Of a stretch of DNA of 64,000 nt, positions 11,580 through 22,290 are shown piece by piece. The notes beneath the pieces are model-generated. The model did not search any database. It saw only the letters and a list, made by a program, of their open reading frames with translations, and was not told where the DNA came from. Made by a program: the position numbers and the translations under genes. The DNA is taken from positions 154,722,562 to 154,786,561 of the forward strand of contig NC_057862.1 of the NCBI RefSeq assembly GCF_019393635.1. The letters run 5' to 3'. Position 1 is the stretch's first letter. The number at the start of each line of letters is the position of its first letter. This DNA comes from Dromiciops gliroides (lineage: Eukaryota; Chordata; Mammalia; Microbiotheria; Microbiotheriidae).

Positions 11580-11822
11580 ACCCTTAATAAGCCCATAACT
11601 AGTATTTAAATAGTGCTTTAAAGTCTGAAAAGCACTTTCACATACATTATCTCATTAGATCCTTGAAACAACCCTGGAAAGAAGATGGTATTACCACCAC
11701 CCCCATCACCACCCTTATACAGATAAGGAAATTGAGACTAAAAGAGATTAAGTGACTTGTCTAGGGTCACATGGCCAGTAGGATTTGAACTGAGGTCTTC
11801 TTGACCCCAACTTTCAGCTGCC
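11580..11822 (-). mobile_element. MIR-like SINE, full context
   Basis: Left end AGTGCTTTAAAGTCTGAAAAG, then CATTATCTCATTAGATCC and ACAGATAAGGAAATTGAGA, and head CAGCTGCCC. It is the longer of the twin pair with 10293-10450. Confidence 0.85.
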
Positions 11823-11989
11823 CTTCAAAACTAGAATTTCCTTTAACAGTCAAAGGAGAGTGAGGGAAGAAAACAGGCTGAGGCAGAGACCAAGTCCTCT
11901 CTTCTCCCAAGCAGCTGCCTCAAAGGATTAGATAGATCTCCATACTCTTCCAATTTATAGAATTCCACTCTTCTAAAAACTCTCTAGCT

Positions 11990-12195
11990 TGAGGTAGCTA
12001 GATGGACCAGTATACAGAGCACTAGGCCTCCAGTCAGGACAGACCTAAATTAAAATCTGGCCTCAGGCACTTAATAGCTTTGTGACCCTGACCAATTACT
12101 TGTCTCAGTTTCCTGATCTGTAAAATGGGGACCAAACATAGCACCTAACTAATAAAGCACCCGGCGCATAGTAGGTACTTATTAAATTACTGTTT
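11990..12195 (+). mobile_element. MIR-like SINE
   Basis: CTGGCCTCAGGCACTTAATA, CTCAGTTTCCTGATCTGTAA and CGCATAGTAGGTACTTATTA. Confidence 0.8.
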
Positions 12196-12579
12196 CTTTG
12201 CTTCCTCTTCAAAATTTTTAAATGACCCCTGGAACATATTCAAGTTCCTTTTATCTGAAAATGATTCTCATGTAAAGTCTCTCCAAGGCCTTTTCACACT
12301 TAGTCCAAGGTCTTTTGATTGATTTAGAAGTGTTCTCACAAATTTATGGTAACAGAGCCAAACTCAACACTAGCAAACACATCTAACTGATCAGGGACTC
12401 CCCTCTTCCCCCCTCTACAATGTGTAGTTCTTGTACAAGTTATTCCCCAAGCTTGGAATATATTTTTCCCTTATCTCTGCCTCTGTGCTCAGTTCAGGCT
12501 GCCTCAACGGTGAAGCCTTTCCTAATCCCCTCAATTGCTAATAAGTGCTCTAGTTTGGGCAAACTCTCTCCTCCCTCTC

Positions 12580-12615
12580 TCCCTCCCTCTTTCCCTCTCC
12601 CTCTCCCTCTTCCTC

Positions 12616-12648
<33 letters not shown>
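12580..12648. repeat. CT-rich tract and (GT)n
   Basis: CCCTCT-rich block followed by about 15 GT units (12618-12648). The open frames across it are artefacts. Confidence 0.95.
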
Positions 12649-12649
<1 letters not shown>

Positions 12650-12661
12650 TCCTTAAATTAC

Positions 12662-12830
12662 TTAGAGGCATCATGCAAGGAATTCTGGACTCAGAGCCAG
12701 GAAGACCTGGGTTTGGATCCTGCCTCAGATACTTACTAGCTCTATGACCTTGGGCAAGTCTCTGTACCTCAGTTTATTCATCTGTAAAATGGAAGGGTTG
12801 GCCTCAATGGCCTCTACAATAAACCTATGG
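12662..12830 (+). mobile_element. MIR/THER1-like SINE
   Basis: GACTCAGAGCCAGGAAGACC, CTTGGGCAAGTCTCTGTACC and ATCTGTAAAATGGAAGGGTT. Confidence 0.85.
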
Positions 12831-12979
12831 TTTTATAATTGCACTTATCTTTTTACCTGTTGCATTTCCCAGTAGCGCTCGGCAGCTGTGTGCTAGTAGG
12901 TGTTTAATAACTGGTTCTCTAGGGGGATGGTGGGGAGTAGTGGAGAGGAAGTAATGTAGGCATAACATATTTTTAAGTT

Positions 12980-13112
12980 TAGCAATATTAGCATTTTCTG
13001 CATCACTTTCTTAAGTCTAGAAATCAACTGATAATAAATCAAACCCCGATCTTTAGGGTTTGATGATTTTTAGAGGTGTAAATGCTTCCTCTGAAAATTC
13101 AGCAGTTGGCTC
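12980..13112 (+). repeat. Old dispersed repeat, paired with 27665-27795
   Basis: Shares TTTTCT..ATCACTTTCTTAAGTCTAGA and ATAAATCAA.CCC.GAT with 27665-27795 in the same order, plus the following AAATGCTT..C and AATTCA. Family not named. Confidence 0.5.
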
Positions 13113-13847
13113 GCTGGATTGAGCTGAACCCAGGAGGTAGGTCAATTAAGGGCAGATCTTGTTTGGCTCTTGTCCTTAGTTCCAATCCAAACCCTTCAAT
13201 ACCTAATGTAGTAGGTGTTTAATAAATGCACATTTAATGAAATCAAGTTGAAAAGCAGAATCTCAGAAATTCTGTGTGTGATTCCATAAATTACACCTTT
13301 CAAAAATTAAAACAAACCAACCAACCTGTATTATTAGCTTGATGGGCATGGCAACTAGTTCTCAGGTTCTAATTACAAGGTGTTGGAAGTGGCTTAAATA
13401 AGAAGCTTAAAGGTTTGCAAAGGCCACAGAGCAGGTGTCTGGTATTTTCCTGTTCTCCAAACTCTACAGTATCAGCTCTATTGGTACAGGCTGCCTTGAA
13501 GCTGCCCTCTGGGGACTGCCTACATCAAAGATACCAGACAGTGTCCCCAACCCAAATTTGGACTACTGCCCTTCCCTCTTTCCTTCCCTTTCAGGAAAGG
13601 AAATTTAGGCCCTAAGGAGAGATGGATGGGAAAATATGGCAAGTGCACCTGGGATGTATCTCCTGGGATGTTCTGATGCAAAGAACATCAGGGAAAGGGA
13701 AGGGACTCTGGGACAAGAAGGACCTGGCTTATTTTATTTCTGGGAGGGATCTTCTGAAGTCTAACATGCTAGAGATTATTGGACTCAGACCTTCTGATCC
13801 ATGCCATGGGTTTCTCCACAAGTACCACTAGTTATTAAAATGCTAGG
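13113..13847. other. Unique or unassigned sequence
   Basis: Two modest frames (13415-13615 and 13622-13831) show no recognisable domain. A short L2-like AGTAGGTGTTTAATAAATGC lies near 13209. Confidence 0.4.
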
Positions 13848-14091
13848 GCACCTAGAGGTGGTGCAGCGGATAGAGTGCTGGGCATGCAGTCAGAAAGACT
13901 CATCTTCCTGAGTTCAAATCTGGCTTCGGACACTTACTAGCTATGTGACCCTGGGCAAGTCATTTAACCCTGCTTGCCTCAGTTTCCTCTTCTGTAAAAT
14001 GAGCTGGAGAAGGAAATGGCAAACCACTCCAGTATCTTTGGCAAGAAAACCCCAAATGGGGACAGAAAGAGTCAGACACGATTGAATAATT
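13848..14091 (+). mobile_element. Long CORE-SINE (MAR1-like)
   Basis: Head CACCTAGAGGTGGTGCAG, core TGACCCTGGGCAAGTCATTT, body GAGCTGGAGAAGGAAATGGC, tail GTCAGACACGATTGAATAA. Close to full length. Confidence 0.95.
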
Positions 14092-14171
14092 TTTCCGGTC
14101 TCTAATGTAAAAGAATATACTGGGGAAAAATAAATGATAGTCTGTTATCATTTCAGTGGTAAAAAAAAAAA

Positions 14172-14400
14172 ACCCACTGGTCTGAAAGTTAGAATGCTAA
14201 ATTCTCATCAGTGTAGTCCTGACTTTGCAATGTGACTTTGGAAAAATTGCTTAACCCCAGTGGGTTGGTTTGTTTTTTTTTTCCCTACACTCATATGTAG
14301 ATGGGAACTAATCCCCCAGGTCCATTCATTTCACAGGGGCCAGGGCTCCCATGAACTGTTGTGGGGATCCAATGTGAAAAGGAATGGGTAAGTATTCTGA
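14172..14400 (+). mobile_element. Diverged MIR-like SINE
   Basis: CAATGTGACTTTGGAAAAATTGC and a later GTGGGGATCCAATGTGAAAA support a decayed copy with an inserted T run. Confidence 0.5.
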
Positions 14401-14529
14401 AAAGTAGGAATTGCTATGCAGGCATGAGGAATCGAATCAAATCAATCAAAGAAGACATCAAAAGCTGAAAGGAAATCAGACTTTCCCTGTTGTCTGGGGA
14501 AGCAGCCTTGGAGAACAGGTTGCAGCAAA

Positions 14530-14770
14530 AGATGCTGGGGATTCTGTCAGGACACTGAAAGCCGATCTCTTGCTGATGAGCTCATGGCATTTGTGTGTCA
14601 GCTATTCCAAGATCTACCCAGATTAGCATGGGAGTAATTCATCCAAAGAGCAGTAACCAGTGTGAAAGATTAGTCAGAGAGCTGATGGGCCTTTCTAATT
14701 GAAGGCCTATTCAAACCTCCATAAACCAGGACACCGACTAGCCAGATCCCCTCAATTAACAGGATTTGAC
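14530..14770. promoter_or_regulatory. Repeat-free block, candidate conserved element
   Basis: Between repeats, with several TAAT/ATTA cores (GGAGTAATTCATCC, TTTCTAATTGAAGG, CTCAATTAACAGG). Conservation is a guess from texture only. Confidence 0.25.
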
Positions 14771-15078
14771 TTTGAGAAGAAAGAGAAAAACCACAGGGAA
14801 ACCAGCTGGTATCAGAGAGGGCCTTTTATATAGTCTGTGCTGGGCTCCACACATTCATTCCAATCCCTCACACTCCCTCCCCTAGTCAAAACAGAGAAAT
14901 ATTCTTATTCACCATAATGGCCTGGGGGTAATAAATGATCACCATTCACCAAAGAAACATTCAGACTCCAGTTTAACTAGACTTCACTAACTCCCAGGAA
15001 AGTAGCCTCAGGCACTTCAGAAAGGTTTGTAACAAGAATTGAAACAAAAATATAATTAGGGTCAATACCCAGTTACCT

Positions 15079-15300
15079 GGGGCAGCTAGGCCTGGAGGCA
15101 GGAAGACTCATCTTTGAGTTCAAATCTGGCCTTTGATACTTACTAATTGTGTGACCCTGGGAAAGTCACTTAACCCTCTTTGCCTCAATTTCCTCATCTG
15201 TCAAATGAGCTGGAGAAGGAAATGAGAAACTACTCTGTCAAGAAAATCCCAAATGAGGTCACAAAGAATTGCATATTACTGAAAAAACAACTGAATAACA
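15079..15300 (+). mobile_element. Long CORE-SINE (MAR1-like)
   Basis: GGGGCAGCTAGGCCTGGAGG with an internal head deletion, GAGCTGGAGAAGGAAATGAG, CAAATGAGGTCACAAAGAA. Confidence 0.92.
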
Positions 15301-15411
15301 ACCCAGAATACTAAATTAACCAGAGTGCTCTCATCCCTGAGTATTCCAGTGAGTGTAGGGCCCCAGATGGTACCTTCTGTGGAAAATGGGGGAGGGGGAG
15401 AAGGACACATG

Positions 15412-15583
15412 TTGTTGTTTTTTGTTTTTTTTGTTTTTTTTTTTTTAAGTGAGGCAATTGGGGTTAAGTGACTTGCCCAGGGTCACACAGCTAGTAAGTG
15501 TTAAGCATCTGAGGCCGGATTTGAACTCAGGTACTCCTGACTCCAGGGCCAGTGCTCTATCCACTGTGCCACCTAGCTGCCCT
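15412..15583 (-). mobile_element. Short CORE-SINE (WSINE1-like)
   Basis: T-rich tail 15412-15448, body GGCAATTGGGGTTAAGTGAC, head CACCTAGCTGCC. An L1 fragment has inserted at its right edge. Confidence 0.95.
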
Positions 15584-15599
15584 GGGGCCTATGCTTCTT

Positions 15600-15837
15600 T
15601 TTTTTTTTTTTTAATGTATAAGGTATTTTATTTTTTCTGTTACATGTAAAGATTGTTCTCAACTTTTGTTTATACAAGCTTTACAATTTCAGATTTTTCT
15701 CCCTCCCTCCCCTCCCTCCCCCCTTCCCTAGACAGCAGGTAATCTGATATAGGTTATATCTATATATCTCTATACATATACATATAGATATAGATATATA
15801 CACACACATAGATATACACATAATAACATTAATCCTA
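15600..15837 (-). mobile_element. 5'-truncated L1 3' end
   Basis: T run at 15600-15613 is the poly(A) of a minus L1, followed by the CTCCCTCCCTCCCC-rich 3' UTR and GATATAGG. Flanked by a 16-bp duplication GGGGCCTATG(C/T)TTCTT at 15584-15599 and 15838-15853. Its 5' end is a TATA/CACA-rich stretch. Confidence 0.85.
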
Positions 15838-15853
15838 GGGGCCTATGTTTCTT

Positions 15854-16107
15854 AAAACAACCTGCAATGTTTTATTTTACTTAATTTTTTATAGATATTT
15901 GGATCTAGAGAATTTCCCAGAATCTTTCTGATATCAGCTTTCCTTTCAATTCCTGGCTTCCTACTCTGAGTAATCATAAGACCCGGGTGTCTGCTGTGAG
16001 CTCCTGTTAATCCCTTGTAATGACTGAGTAGTGGCTTAATTTAGGGGCATCAGCCAAGAGGGCAGGAGTGTCCTTGGAAGTGAATAATCTGGTTTCACTC
16101 ACTCTGA
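15854..16107. other. Unassigned sequence
   Basis: No feature recognised. Confidence 0.4.
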
Positions 16108-16270
16108 ATTCATAGGATCTAAGTCTGGGAGAGACAGTAGGGGCAATAGGGGCCATCAAATCTGACCTCCCCCCTTTTACAGATGGGGAAACTGAGGCTC
16201 AAGAAGTTAAGTGGCCTGTGGTCATACAGGGAGTGTCAGGTAGGATATAAACTAGAGTTCCAGTCAGTAC
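16108..16270 (-). mobile_element. MIR-like SINE
   Basis: CCCTTTTACAGATGGGGAAA, CTCAAGAAGTTAAGTGGCC and a decayed head. Confidence 0.75.
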
Positions 16271-16999
16271 TCTTGCCCCTATACTATACCTGGCAGTAGA
16301 CAGGGATCCAACCAGTAGGGATAAATTCTCTGGGTTCTGGCCCCAAGCTCTCTTCTGACTCTGGGGCATACTTTGGGTTTTAATAGGATCAGAAGGGAGA
16401 CTGAGACTCGGCCTTCAGGGCATTATCTTCCAAGATGAGATCATGGCTATAAACAGACCCTCTTTTCTCCTGACCCCTCCCCATCTCTGCCTTCCCCTAA
16501 TCCCTGATCACTGCAAGGCAACTCCAACCAGCATTTCATTTCAGCTCAAATTCTAACATGGCCTTATGTGCACATATGCATTGGAAAGTAATTTGATATT
16601 CTAACAAACATGGCAGGCCTTATACCTCCTTATACCTCAAATGGGTCCTGTCACCTTCTATGATTATATAGTATGACAATGATGCCACCCTCGATTGAAC
16701 CCAGTCCTGAGAAACCTAAGAGTCCAGGCATATGGAATAAAATCAGAATTTTAGAGCTGCCCATTCTGATAATATGAGCTTCCATCTTCAGTTTTACAAA
16801 AAAACCCTCCCTCACCATGGCCTTGGGAGGTAGACACTGCAAGGATTAATATCACCATTTTACACATGAGTTTCTACAGACTTGTTAAGTACCAATGATT
16901 TGCTGGGTACAATGCAGCAAACTCCCATCCCCCCTTCCCCACCCCCCACAACACACATCAAGGAGCTTACATTCTGGGGAAGACGGTGGGTAAAATCCC
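16271..16999. other. Mostly unique sequence
   Basis: About 700 bp with a C-rich patch at 16925-16950. No coding signal that I recognise. Confidence 0.4.
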
Positions 17000-17640
17000 T
17001 ACTCATAGACTCTTAGATTTAGAGGGGTAAGAGACTTCGGTGATCATTCTAGACCAAGCCCCTCATTTCATAGAGGAGGCAACTGAGAACTGGAGAGGAC
17101 AACTGATTGGCCCAATGTCAAGAAGGCAGTCCATAGTAGAACCAGCATTGGAACCCAAGGCCTCTAACGCTAACCAGCAGGCTTTCTACTGTGCCTGAGT
17201 TCAAACCCGAGTCCCCTGACCCTAGATCTTGAGTTCTTTCCCTGCCATCATACTTAGTGCTTCTTTGAAAGATCATCTATTTCAATCCTCTCAATTTTTT
17301 GAAGAGGAAACTAAGGTCCAAGAGTGTAATTATTATGTATGGGGCATACAAAGATGAATAAGAGAGTCTCTGCCAAATTATAAGCTAATAATAATAACAA
17401 AAATAATTGATCGCATTAATTTAGGGCTTTCAAGTTTACAAAATGACTTATACATATTGTTTTATCTTCACAACAACGCAGGGAGGAAGGTACTATTATT
17501 AGCCCCATTTTACAGATGAGGAAACAGGCGGCGAAGGGTTAAATAATTTGTTCAGCATTTCACAGCTAAGCAAGTACCCAAGGTGGGATTTGAACCCTGA
17601 GTCTTCTTGACTCTAGGTAATTTTTTTCATTGGTCTACCT
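17000..17640 (-). mobile_element. Two MIR-like SINEs
   Basis: 17000-17200 (TAGAGGAGGCAACTGAGAAC) and 17390-17640 (CCCCATTTTACAGATGAGGA, GATTTGAACCCTGAGTCTTC), separated by another decayed MIR piece at 17250-17330. Confidence 0.75.
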
Positions 17641-18297
17641 AATGAGGAGATAAAAATATACTTGAAAAAAGTGACTTGTGACACTAAAGTCACAAAGCTA
17701 GTTACAGAACCCAGACTAGAATCCAGTTCTGGTCTAAGGCATTTTCCATTACCAAAACACCTCAACCTTTTGAATAACCTAAGTGGTCAGAAGAAACTTT
17801 TCTCCTTACAAGGTATATTTGATGCTTTAGAAATAGCCAAAAGTCATTCAGGGCCAAAGTCTGATGAATCAAGCTGGGAAATACCATTTTAAGTTAAAAT
17901 GTCAAGTGTGACTCTAAAATAATTAGATTGTTTTTCTTGTCTGGCTGTTAAACTGTTGCCTAAGGAAAGTCTCCTTGCCCCACTCCAAACTCCACCCCCC
18001 CTCAAAAATATGCTTTGGGAGCAATGGTAAATAGCATTACTGGAACAAAGCAGTGGCTAAGGAAACACTCAGATGAATGGGCAAACTCTGGCATGTTTAT
18101 GAAATGAGCAGTCTTCTTACTTTATTGTCAAACTCGATATGGGATTTGTAATCAGTGTTTCTGTGCATCCTAATAGGATCCTTGCATTTTCCCAAGTAGG
18201 ATTCTGTCAGACATAAAGGGCACTTTGTCTTGCCTCAGTATTTACTGCACTGTTGTTCTGATTTCACTGCTTAAAAGCAAGTCTCTAAGGGAAGGGA
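17641..18297. other. Repeat-poor sequence
   Basis: No repeat or gene recognised. A 76-residue frame at 17662-17892 has no domain that I know. Confidence 0.4.
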
Positions 18298-18900
18298 AGA
18301 TATTTTCCAGAAGAGTGAGAGAGGAGCACTAGAAGGAGATGGTTCATAGAGGGGTAGGAGACACAAGGAAAAGGAGAGACAGAGACATAGAGAACGAGAT
18401 AGAGAGACAGAAAAAGAGACAGCGAGACACGCAGAGAGACATCGAGAGGGAGGAAAGGATGGAGGGAGGAAGATGGAGAAAAGAGGGAGAAGAGAAAAGA
18501 AGGGAAGGAGAAGAAGCGAGAGGGGAACCCAGGGAAGAAGGGGTGATTGGGAAAGGGAAGAGAAGGCTGAGGGAATTGAGAAGAGAGAGGAAGGATAATT
18601 ATAAGGAAAGACAGGAAGAATGAAGGGAAGAGAAGGAAAAGAAGAAAGGAGGAGGTGAGAAAAAGAGAAGAAAAGATTGGAAAGGAAGGATGGGGATGGA
18701 TTTGGGAAAGAGAAGGAAGTGGAGGAAAGAATAGAAAGAGGGAAGGAAGGGGAGAGAAAAGAGAAGGAAAAGGAGGGGCAGAGAGAGGAGGAGAGAAGGC
18801 AGAGAGAGTTGGAGAGGGATGAGAGACAGAAAGAGAGAGAGAGAAGAGGTGTCAGGACAAGGACAGAAGGAGGAAAGAGGAGAGGGAGAGGGGCTCAGAG
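18298..18900. repeat. Purine (GA)-rich low-complexity tract
   Basis: About 600 bp of G/A-rich sequence (GAGAGACAG, GGAAGG, AGAGGAGG motifs). The long frames here translate to R/E/K/G only and are not genes. Confidence 0.95.
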
Positions 18901-18931
18901 TAATCTCAGCTGCTCCTTCTCTCTTGTTTGA

Positions 18932-19450
18932 CTCGGTGGCATTATTTGCCCAGGGTAACCAACAGCACGTATTCCTAACCTGAGTGTGCTATCTGAAATG
19001 TCAGCAGAAATAAATCTGGCTAATCCTCAGGAATGACCCGCCACATTAATATCCCTGAAATTCCAAGCGGATTAAAATAAACTCGAGCATGACACCATTT
19101 GGAAGGCCCTAAATTTACTTGGAAGCAGCTCGGCATTGGTGAGCATTCCTCTAATTGCTGCTTTGTATAAATAGAGTGTTCTTTAATATCTCCGGGAGCC
19201 CCTGGCTGACAGATTTAGATCGGGGCTGTCGAAGTCATTAGTGTCTGAGCCATGGTAAACCGAGGCTCGGTTAGTGCTGTAAATGGGATTCTCACAGGCC
19301 AATCAATCTCACCAAAGCCGCAAGGGTTGCCTGTTGATCCACTGGGCCCTGAGTGGATACAACTTCCCAGAAATGTGCTTGCATCTGTCAGAATTATATG
19401 CAGCTGGAAGCCTACACAAAGGTCATATTTGCTGCTAGTGTGGAAATAGA
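18932..19450. promoter_or_regulatory. Repeat-free block, candidate conserved element
   Basis: No repeat is recognisable for 500 bp. Cores such as CACATTAATATCC, CTCTAATTGCTG, AGTCATTAGTG and CCAATCAATC, together with preserved CpGs, have the look of a conserved enhancer. This is inference from texture, not alignment. Confidence 0.35.
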
Positions 19451-19660
19451 ATCTCCCCAGTACACAAAATGCTACTTAGCAGCATATCAATTGTGGGGTC
19501 ATTGTTAGAAGAGGCATTGCAGGGTGGATGTACTGAGTTCAGTCTCTGTTAACTGGAGCCCTCCCTCCCCACCCCTCCCGTTCTTGTAGACCAGCCCTAC
19601 CCCTTCCCCAACATTGGGATAGGCACAAAGCAGGGTTCTGGTAAATACATCCTGTATAAA
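19451..19660. other. Unassigned sequence
   Basis: Unique stretch leading into an L2 fragment; nothing coding. Confidence 0.4.
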
Positions 19661-20065
19661 ATTGAATTATAATGTGGGCAAGCCCTACCTTTCCAATCTT
19701 TGCCTTCATTACTCCCCCTGCACAAGGCTGCCCATCCACAGCCACTCTGTCCTCTCCACAAGATTTGTTCATGCCCACCTTGGTATCTTTACTCAAGTTG
19801 TCCCCTTCCCCTAGAATATCCTCTTCCACTAAACCTTCCTCTGATGACCCCAACTCACACTGACCTTTGACTTCTCTGAACTCCTTGTGCCACTAATATA
19901 ACTCTTTTTTCTGCCTATTATTAGCAATTAGTGTGTATGTCTGATCTCTCTCCTAGACTATAGGCCACTTGAGAACAGGGCCTGCATCTGATTCATCTTT
20001 GCATTCCCAAGATGTCCTGCACATAAAGCACGTTCAATACAAATTTGTGATTGAAATTAACCAAA
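19661..20065 (+). mobile_element. L2 3' part
   Basis: CTAGACTATAGGCCACTTGA, GAACAGGGCCTGCATCTGAT and CTTTGCATTCCCAAGATGTC, then ACGTTCAATACAAATTTGTG match the order of an L2 3' end. Confidence 0.75.
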
Positions 20066-20387
20066 GTTTGTTTCTGTGTTCTCACATGAGGGATTCATAA
20101 AAATACAGACAACGTCCGGGGCCTAGGCTGGGCTTGGTGCCCATCACATCTTCTCCATGTCCATCAATAGGACCAGATGGTGATACCCTAGGATTCTGAA
20201 GGATCCCTGTTCAGAAAACAAAACAATCAACATCTTGTCATGGTCACCCAACTTGGTTGAACAAGGCAGACAAGTGGCTTCAAGCACTTTAAAAAATTAT
20301 CAAAGCCTATCTTCTCTGCAACCTCCAGTCACTTTATCTCTCCCTGCTTTCCCAGGTCATCATCCCCCTTTCTCCCTCATTTTCTTT

Positions 20388-20562
20388 CTTTCTTTTTTTT
20401 TTTTTCCTTTTTTCTTTTTTCTTTTTGCAGAGCAATGAGGATTAAGTGACTTGCCCAGGGTCACACAGCTAGTAAGTGTCAAGTGTCTGCGGCTGGATTT
20501 GAACTCCGGTCCTCCTGAATCCAGGGCTGGTGCTTTATCCACTTTGCCAACTAGCTGCCCCC
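20388..20562 (-). mobile_element. Short CORE-SINE (first of a nested series)
   Basis: T-rich tail, body GCAATGAGGATTAAGTGACT, head CAACTAGCTGCC. Flanked by a perfect 17-bp duplication TCTCCCTCATTTTCTTT at 20371-20387 and 20563-20579. Confidence 0.95.
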
Positions 20563-20581
20563 TCTCCCTCATTTTCTTTTT

Positions 20582-20589
20582 CTTTTTCT

Positions 20590-20621
<32 letters not shown>

Positions 20622-20753
20622 GCAATTGGGGTTAAGTTTTTTTTGCCCAGGGTCGCACAGCTAGTAAGTGTTAAGTGTCTGAGGCCGGATTTGGATCAGG
20701 TCCTCCTGACTCCAGGGCCAGTGCTGTATCCACTGTGCCACCCAGCTGCCCCA
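20582..20753 (-). mobile_element. Short CORE-SINE (second of the series)
   Basis: Tail carries a (GT)n at 20591-20619; body GGCAATTGGGGTTAAG interrupted by T8; head CACCCAGCTGCCCC. Flanked by CCTCATTTTCTTTTT (20567-20581 and 20754-20768). Confidence 0.93.
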
Positions 20754-20763
20754 CCTCATTTTC

Positions 20764-21331
20764 TTTTTTTTTTTTTTTTAATATTACACTGATTTAATGT
20801 GAATTTCAGGGTATTCTGATGCAAAGTTTTGTAGTTTACTATTTCCTGTGATAGTCATTTATTTAAATTAAATAAATTTGAAGCACACAGTTACAAATGG
20901 TTATCTACCCTTATACTTTGCACAACCATACTTATTAAAAATATTTTGAGCATTAATATTAATAGATTCCTTTGACATGATTACTTCTTATTCCATTCTT
21001 CTTTCTCTTTTCTTTCACGTATAACCTCCTTCAGATATGGTTGAAGGTATAATTTGTCCTCTTCATATTTTGTCCACTGGTTTTTAGGCAAGATCTGCTG
21101 CCTCATGGTCAGGTCCAGAGCTCTCTTGATATGAAACATTCGATCATTATACAGATTCTCTGGAAGCCTCCTTATGGTCTCTTTAACATCTTCATCTTCA
21201 TAACGTGTGTCATCATGCATTAAACCAAGTTTGTTGAATCCTGCAGCATTGTAATACCATTTTTGAAGACTCTGGAGCCATTGGCTTGATGCTACAGTAG
21301 GTACTCGCGTCGCCATCTTGATCTGGAGAGA
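20764..21331 (-). mobile_element. Processed UQCRB retrocopy insertion
   Basis: Insert of 568 bp between 12-bp duplications CACCTCATTTTC at 20752-20763 and 21332-21343. On the minus strand it has a 15-nt 5' UTR, an intronless coding region, a ~200-nt 3' UTR with ATTAAA (20793-20798) and a 16-nt A tail (20764-20779). The nick site reads TT/GAAAAT, close to the L1 endonuclease consensus TT/AAAA. Confidence 0.93.
20981..21316 (-). CDS. UQCRB: UQCRB-like protein, intact retrocopy (111 aa)
   Basis: UQCRB is the ~14-kDa subunit 7 of mitochondrial complex III (ubiquinol-cytochrome c reductase), on the matrix side, where it contacts cytochrome b and supports assembly. The frame is 111 codons, the same as I know for the mammalian protein, and keeps the family blocks [54 protein letters not shown] and [14 protein letters not shown] up to a KK end. 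The ATG at 21316 was chosen because it gives the family length and sits in AAGATGG, a strong start context; a frame running further upstream lacks an ATG. There are no introns, while the parent gene is spliced, so this is a retrocopy. No stop or frameshift is present; whether it is transcribed is unknown. A few changes (for example H for R in DRMFHIKRA, relative to the human protein as I recall it) may be species or copy differences. Confidence 0.9.
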   Translation of the reverse strand: MATRVPTVASSQWLQSLQKWYYNAAGFNKLGLMHDDTRYEDEDVKETIRRLPENLYNDRMFHIKRALDLTMRQQILPKNQWTKYEEDKLYLQPYLKEVIRERKEKEEWNKK

Positions 21332-21343
21332 CACCTCATTTTC

Positions 21344-22290
21344 AATCTTACCTCATGTACTGGTTGTTTCCTTGATGATGATAAATATACCCAGACCCTT
21401 TGCAAGTTCATCATCCATGTTCTACCATCTTTGCAGAGATATCTCCCAGAGTCTTTCCCTCTTCTTCCTTTATATTCTCTTAGATCTCATCAGCTTCCAT
21501 GGATTCAATGAACATCACTTTGCAGATGATTCCCAAATCTATATATCTAGTGTCTCCTAAACTTCAGTTCTATGATGGAGAATATCACCTAGAATACTCA
21601 GATTCAGCATGTCCAGACCAGAACTCATTCTCTTTCTTCCTGGCCATATCTCTAACTTATTGCCATTGAGACTACCACCATTTTTCCTAGATTGCAGGTT
21701 TGTAATATAGGATTCATCCACTACCCGTCATTTTCATTTACTCCTCTTCCCTTGCCATGTCCAATCAGTTGTCAGGCCTTGTTGATTTTCCCCTCCTCAA
21801 CATCTTTTGGTTCCATCTCTTTTCTGTGCTCACAACGCAACTGCCCTAGTTCAGGCCTTTATCTTCCCTCACTTGGACTATTTCAATAGTCTCCTAATTG
21901 CTCTCCCTGTCTCAAGTCTCTAATGTCTTCAATTCATCCTTCACATTCCTTCTAAATTGGCATTCCCAAAAGCACAGAATTGATAATGTCCCTTCTTAGC
22001 TCAAGAAGCTTCAGAAGCCCCCTTTGCTTTTAGGATAAAATCTGAACTCCTCTCTTTGGTAGACCCTTCCCAGTGGGGTTCCAGTATATCTTTCCAGGCT
22101 GATTAAACATTTCTCCCTGTCACACACTCTATGCTATAGTCAAACTGGGTTGTTCATTCCCCATGCACATCCTTCATTCTCTTGCCTCTTTGCTTTTGCA
22201 CAGACTATTCCCATACCTGGAATCTTCTCCTCTACCTCTTGGACGTCTGAGTTCAATTCAAATGATACCTCCTTTTTACCTTTAAAAAAA
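21344..22290 (+). mobile_element. L2 (CR1 superfamily) 3' ORF end and UTR, decayed
   Basis: Reads GATGATTCCCAAATCTATAT, CAGCATGTCCAGACCAGAACTC, CCAATCAGTTGTCAGGCC, CACTTGGACTATTTCAATAG and CATTCCTTCTAAATTGGC in the order of an L2 3' region. The same order recurs at 44440-45640. No open frame survives. Confidence 0.75.

Noticed and set aside
18339..18931. Arginine/glutamate-rich frames
   Set aside because: GA-rich tract, no domain, no splice support.
20451..20792. Frames with the recurring phrase DLNSGPPESRAGALS
   Set aside because: The same phrase occurs wherever a minus SINE is read in this frame (for example 15449, 29399, 42178, 52173, 56393); it is SINE translation.
21317..21334. Longer UQCRB start giving 117 residues
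   Set aside because: It would begin with GTG inside the target duplication; the ATG at 21316 gives the family length and a strong context.
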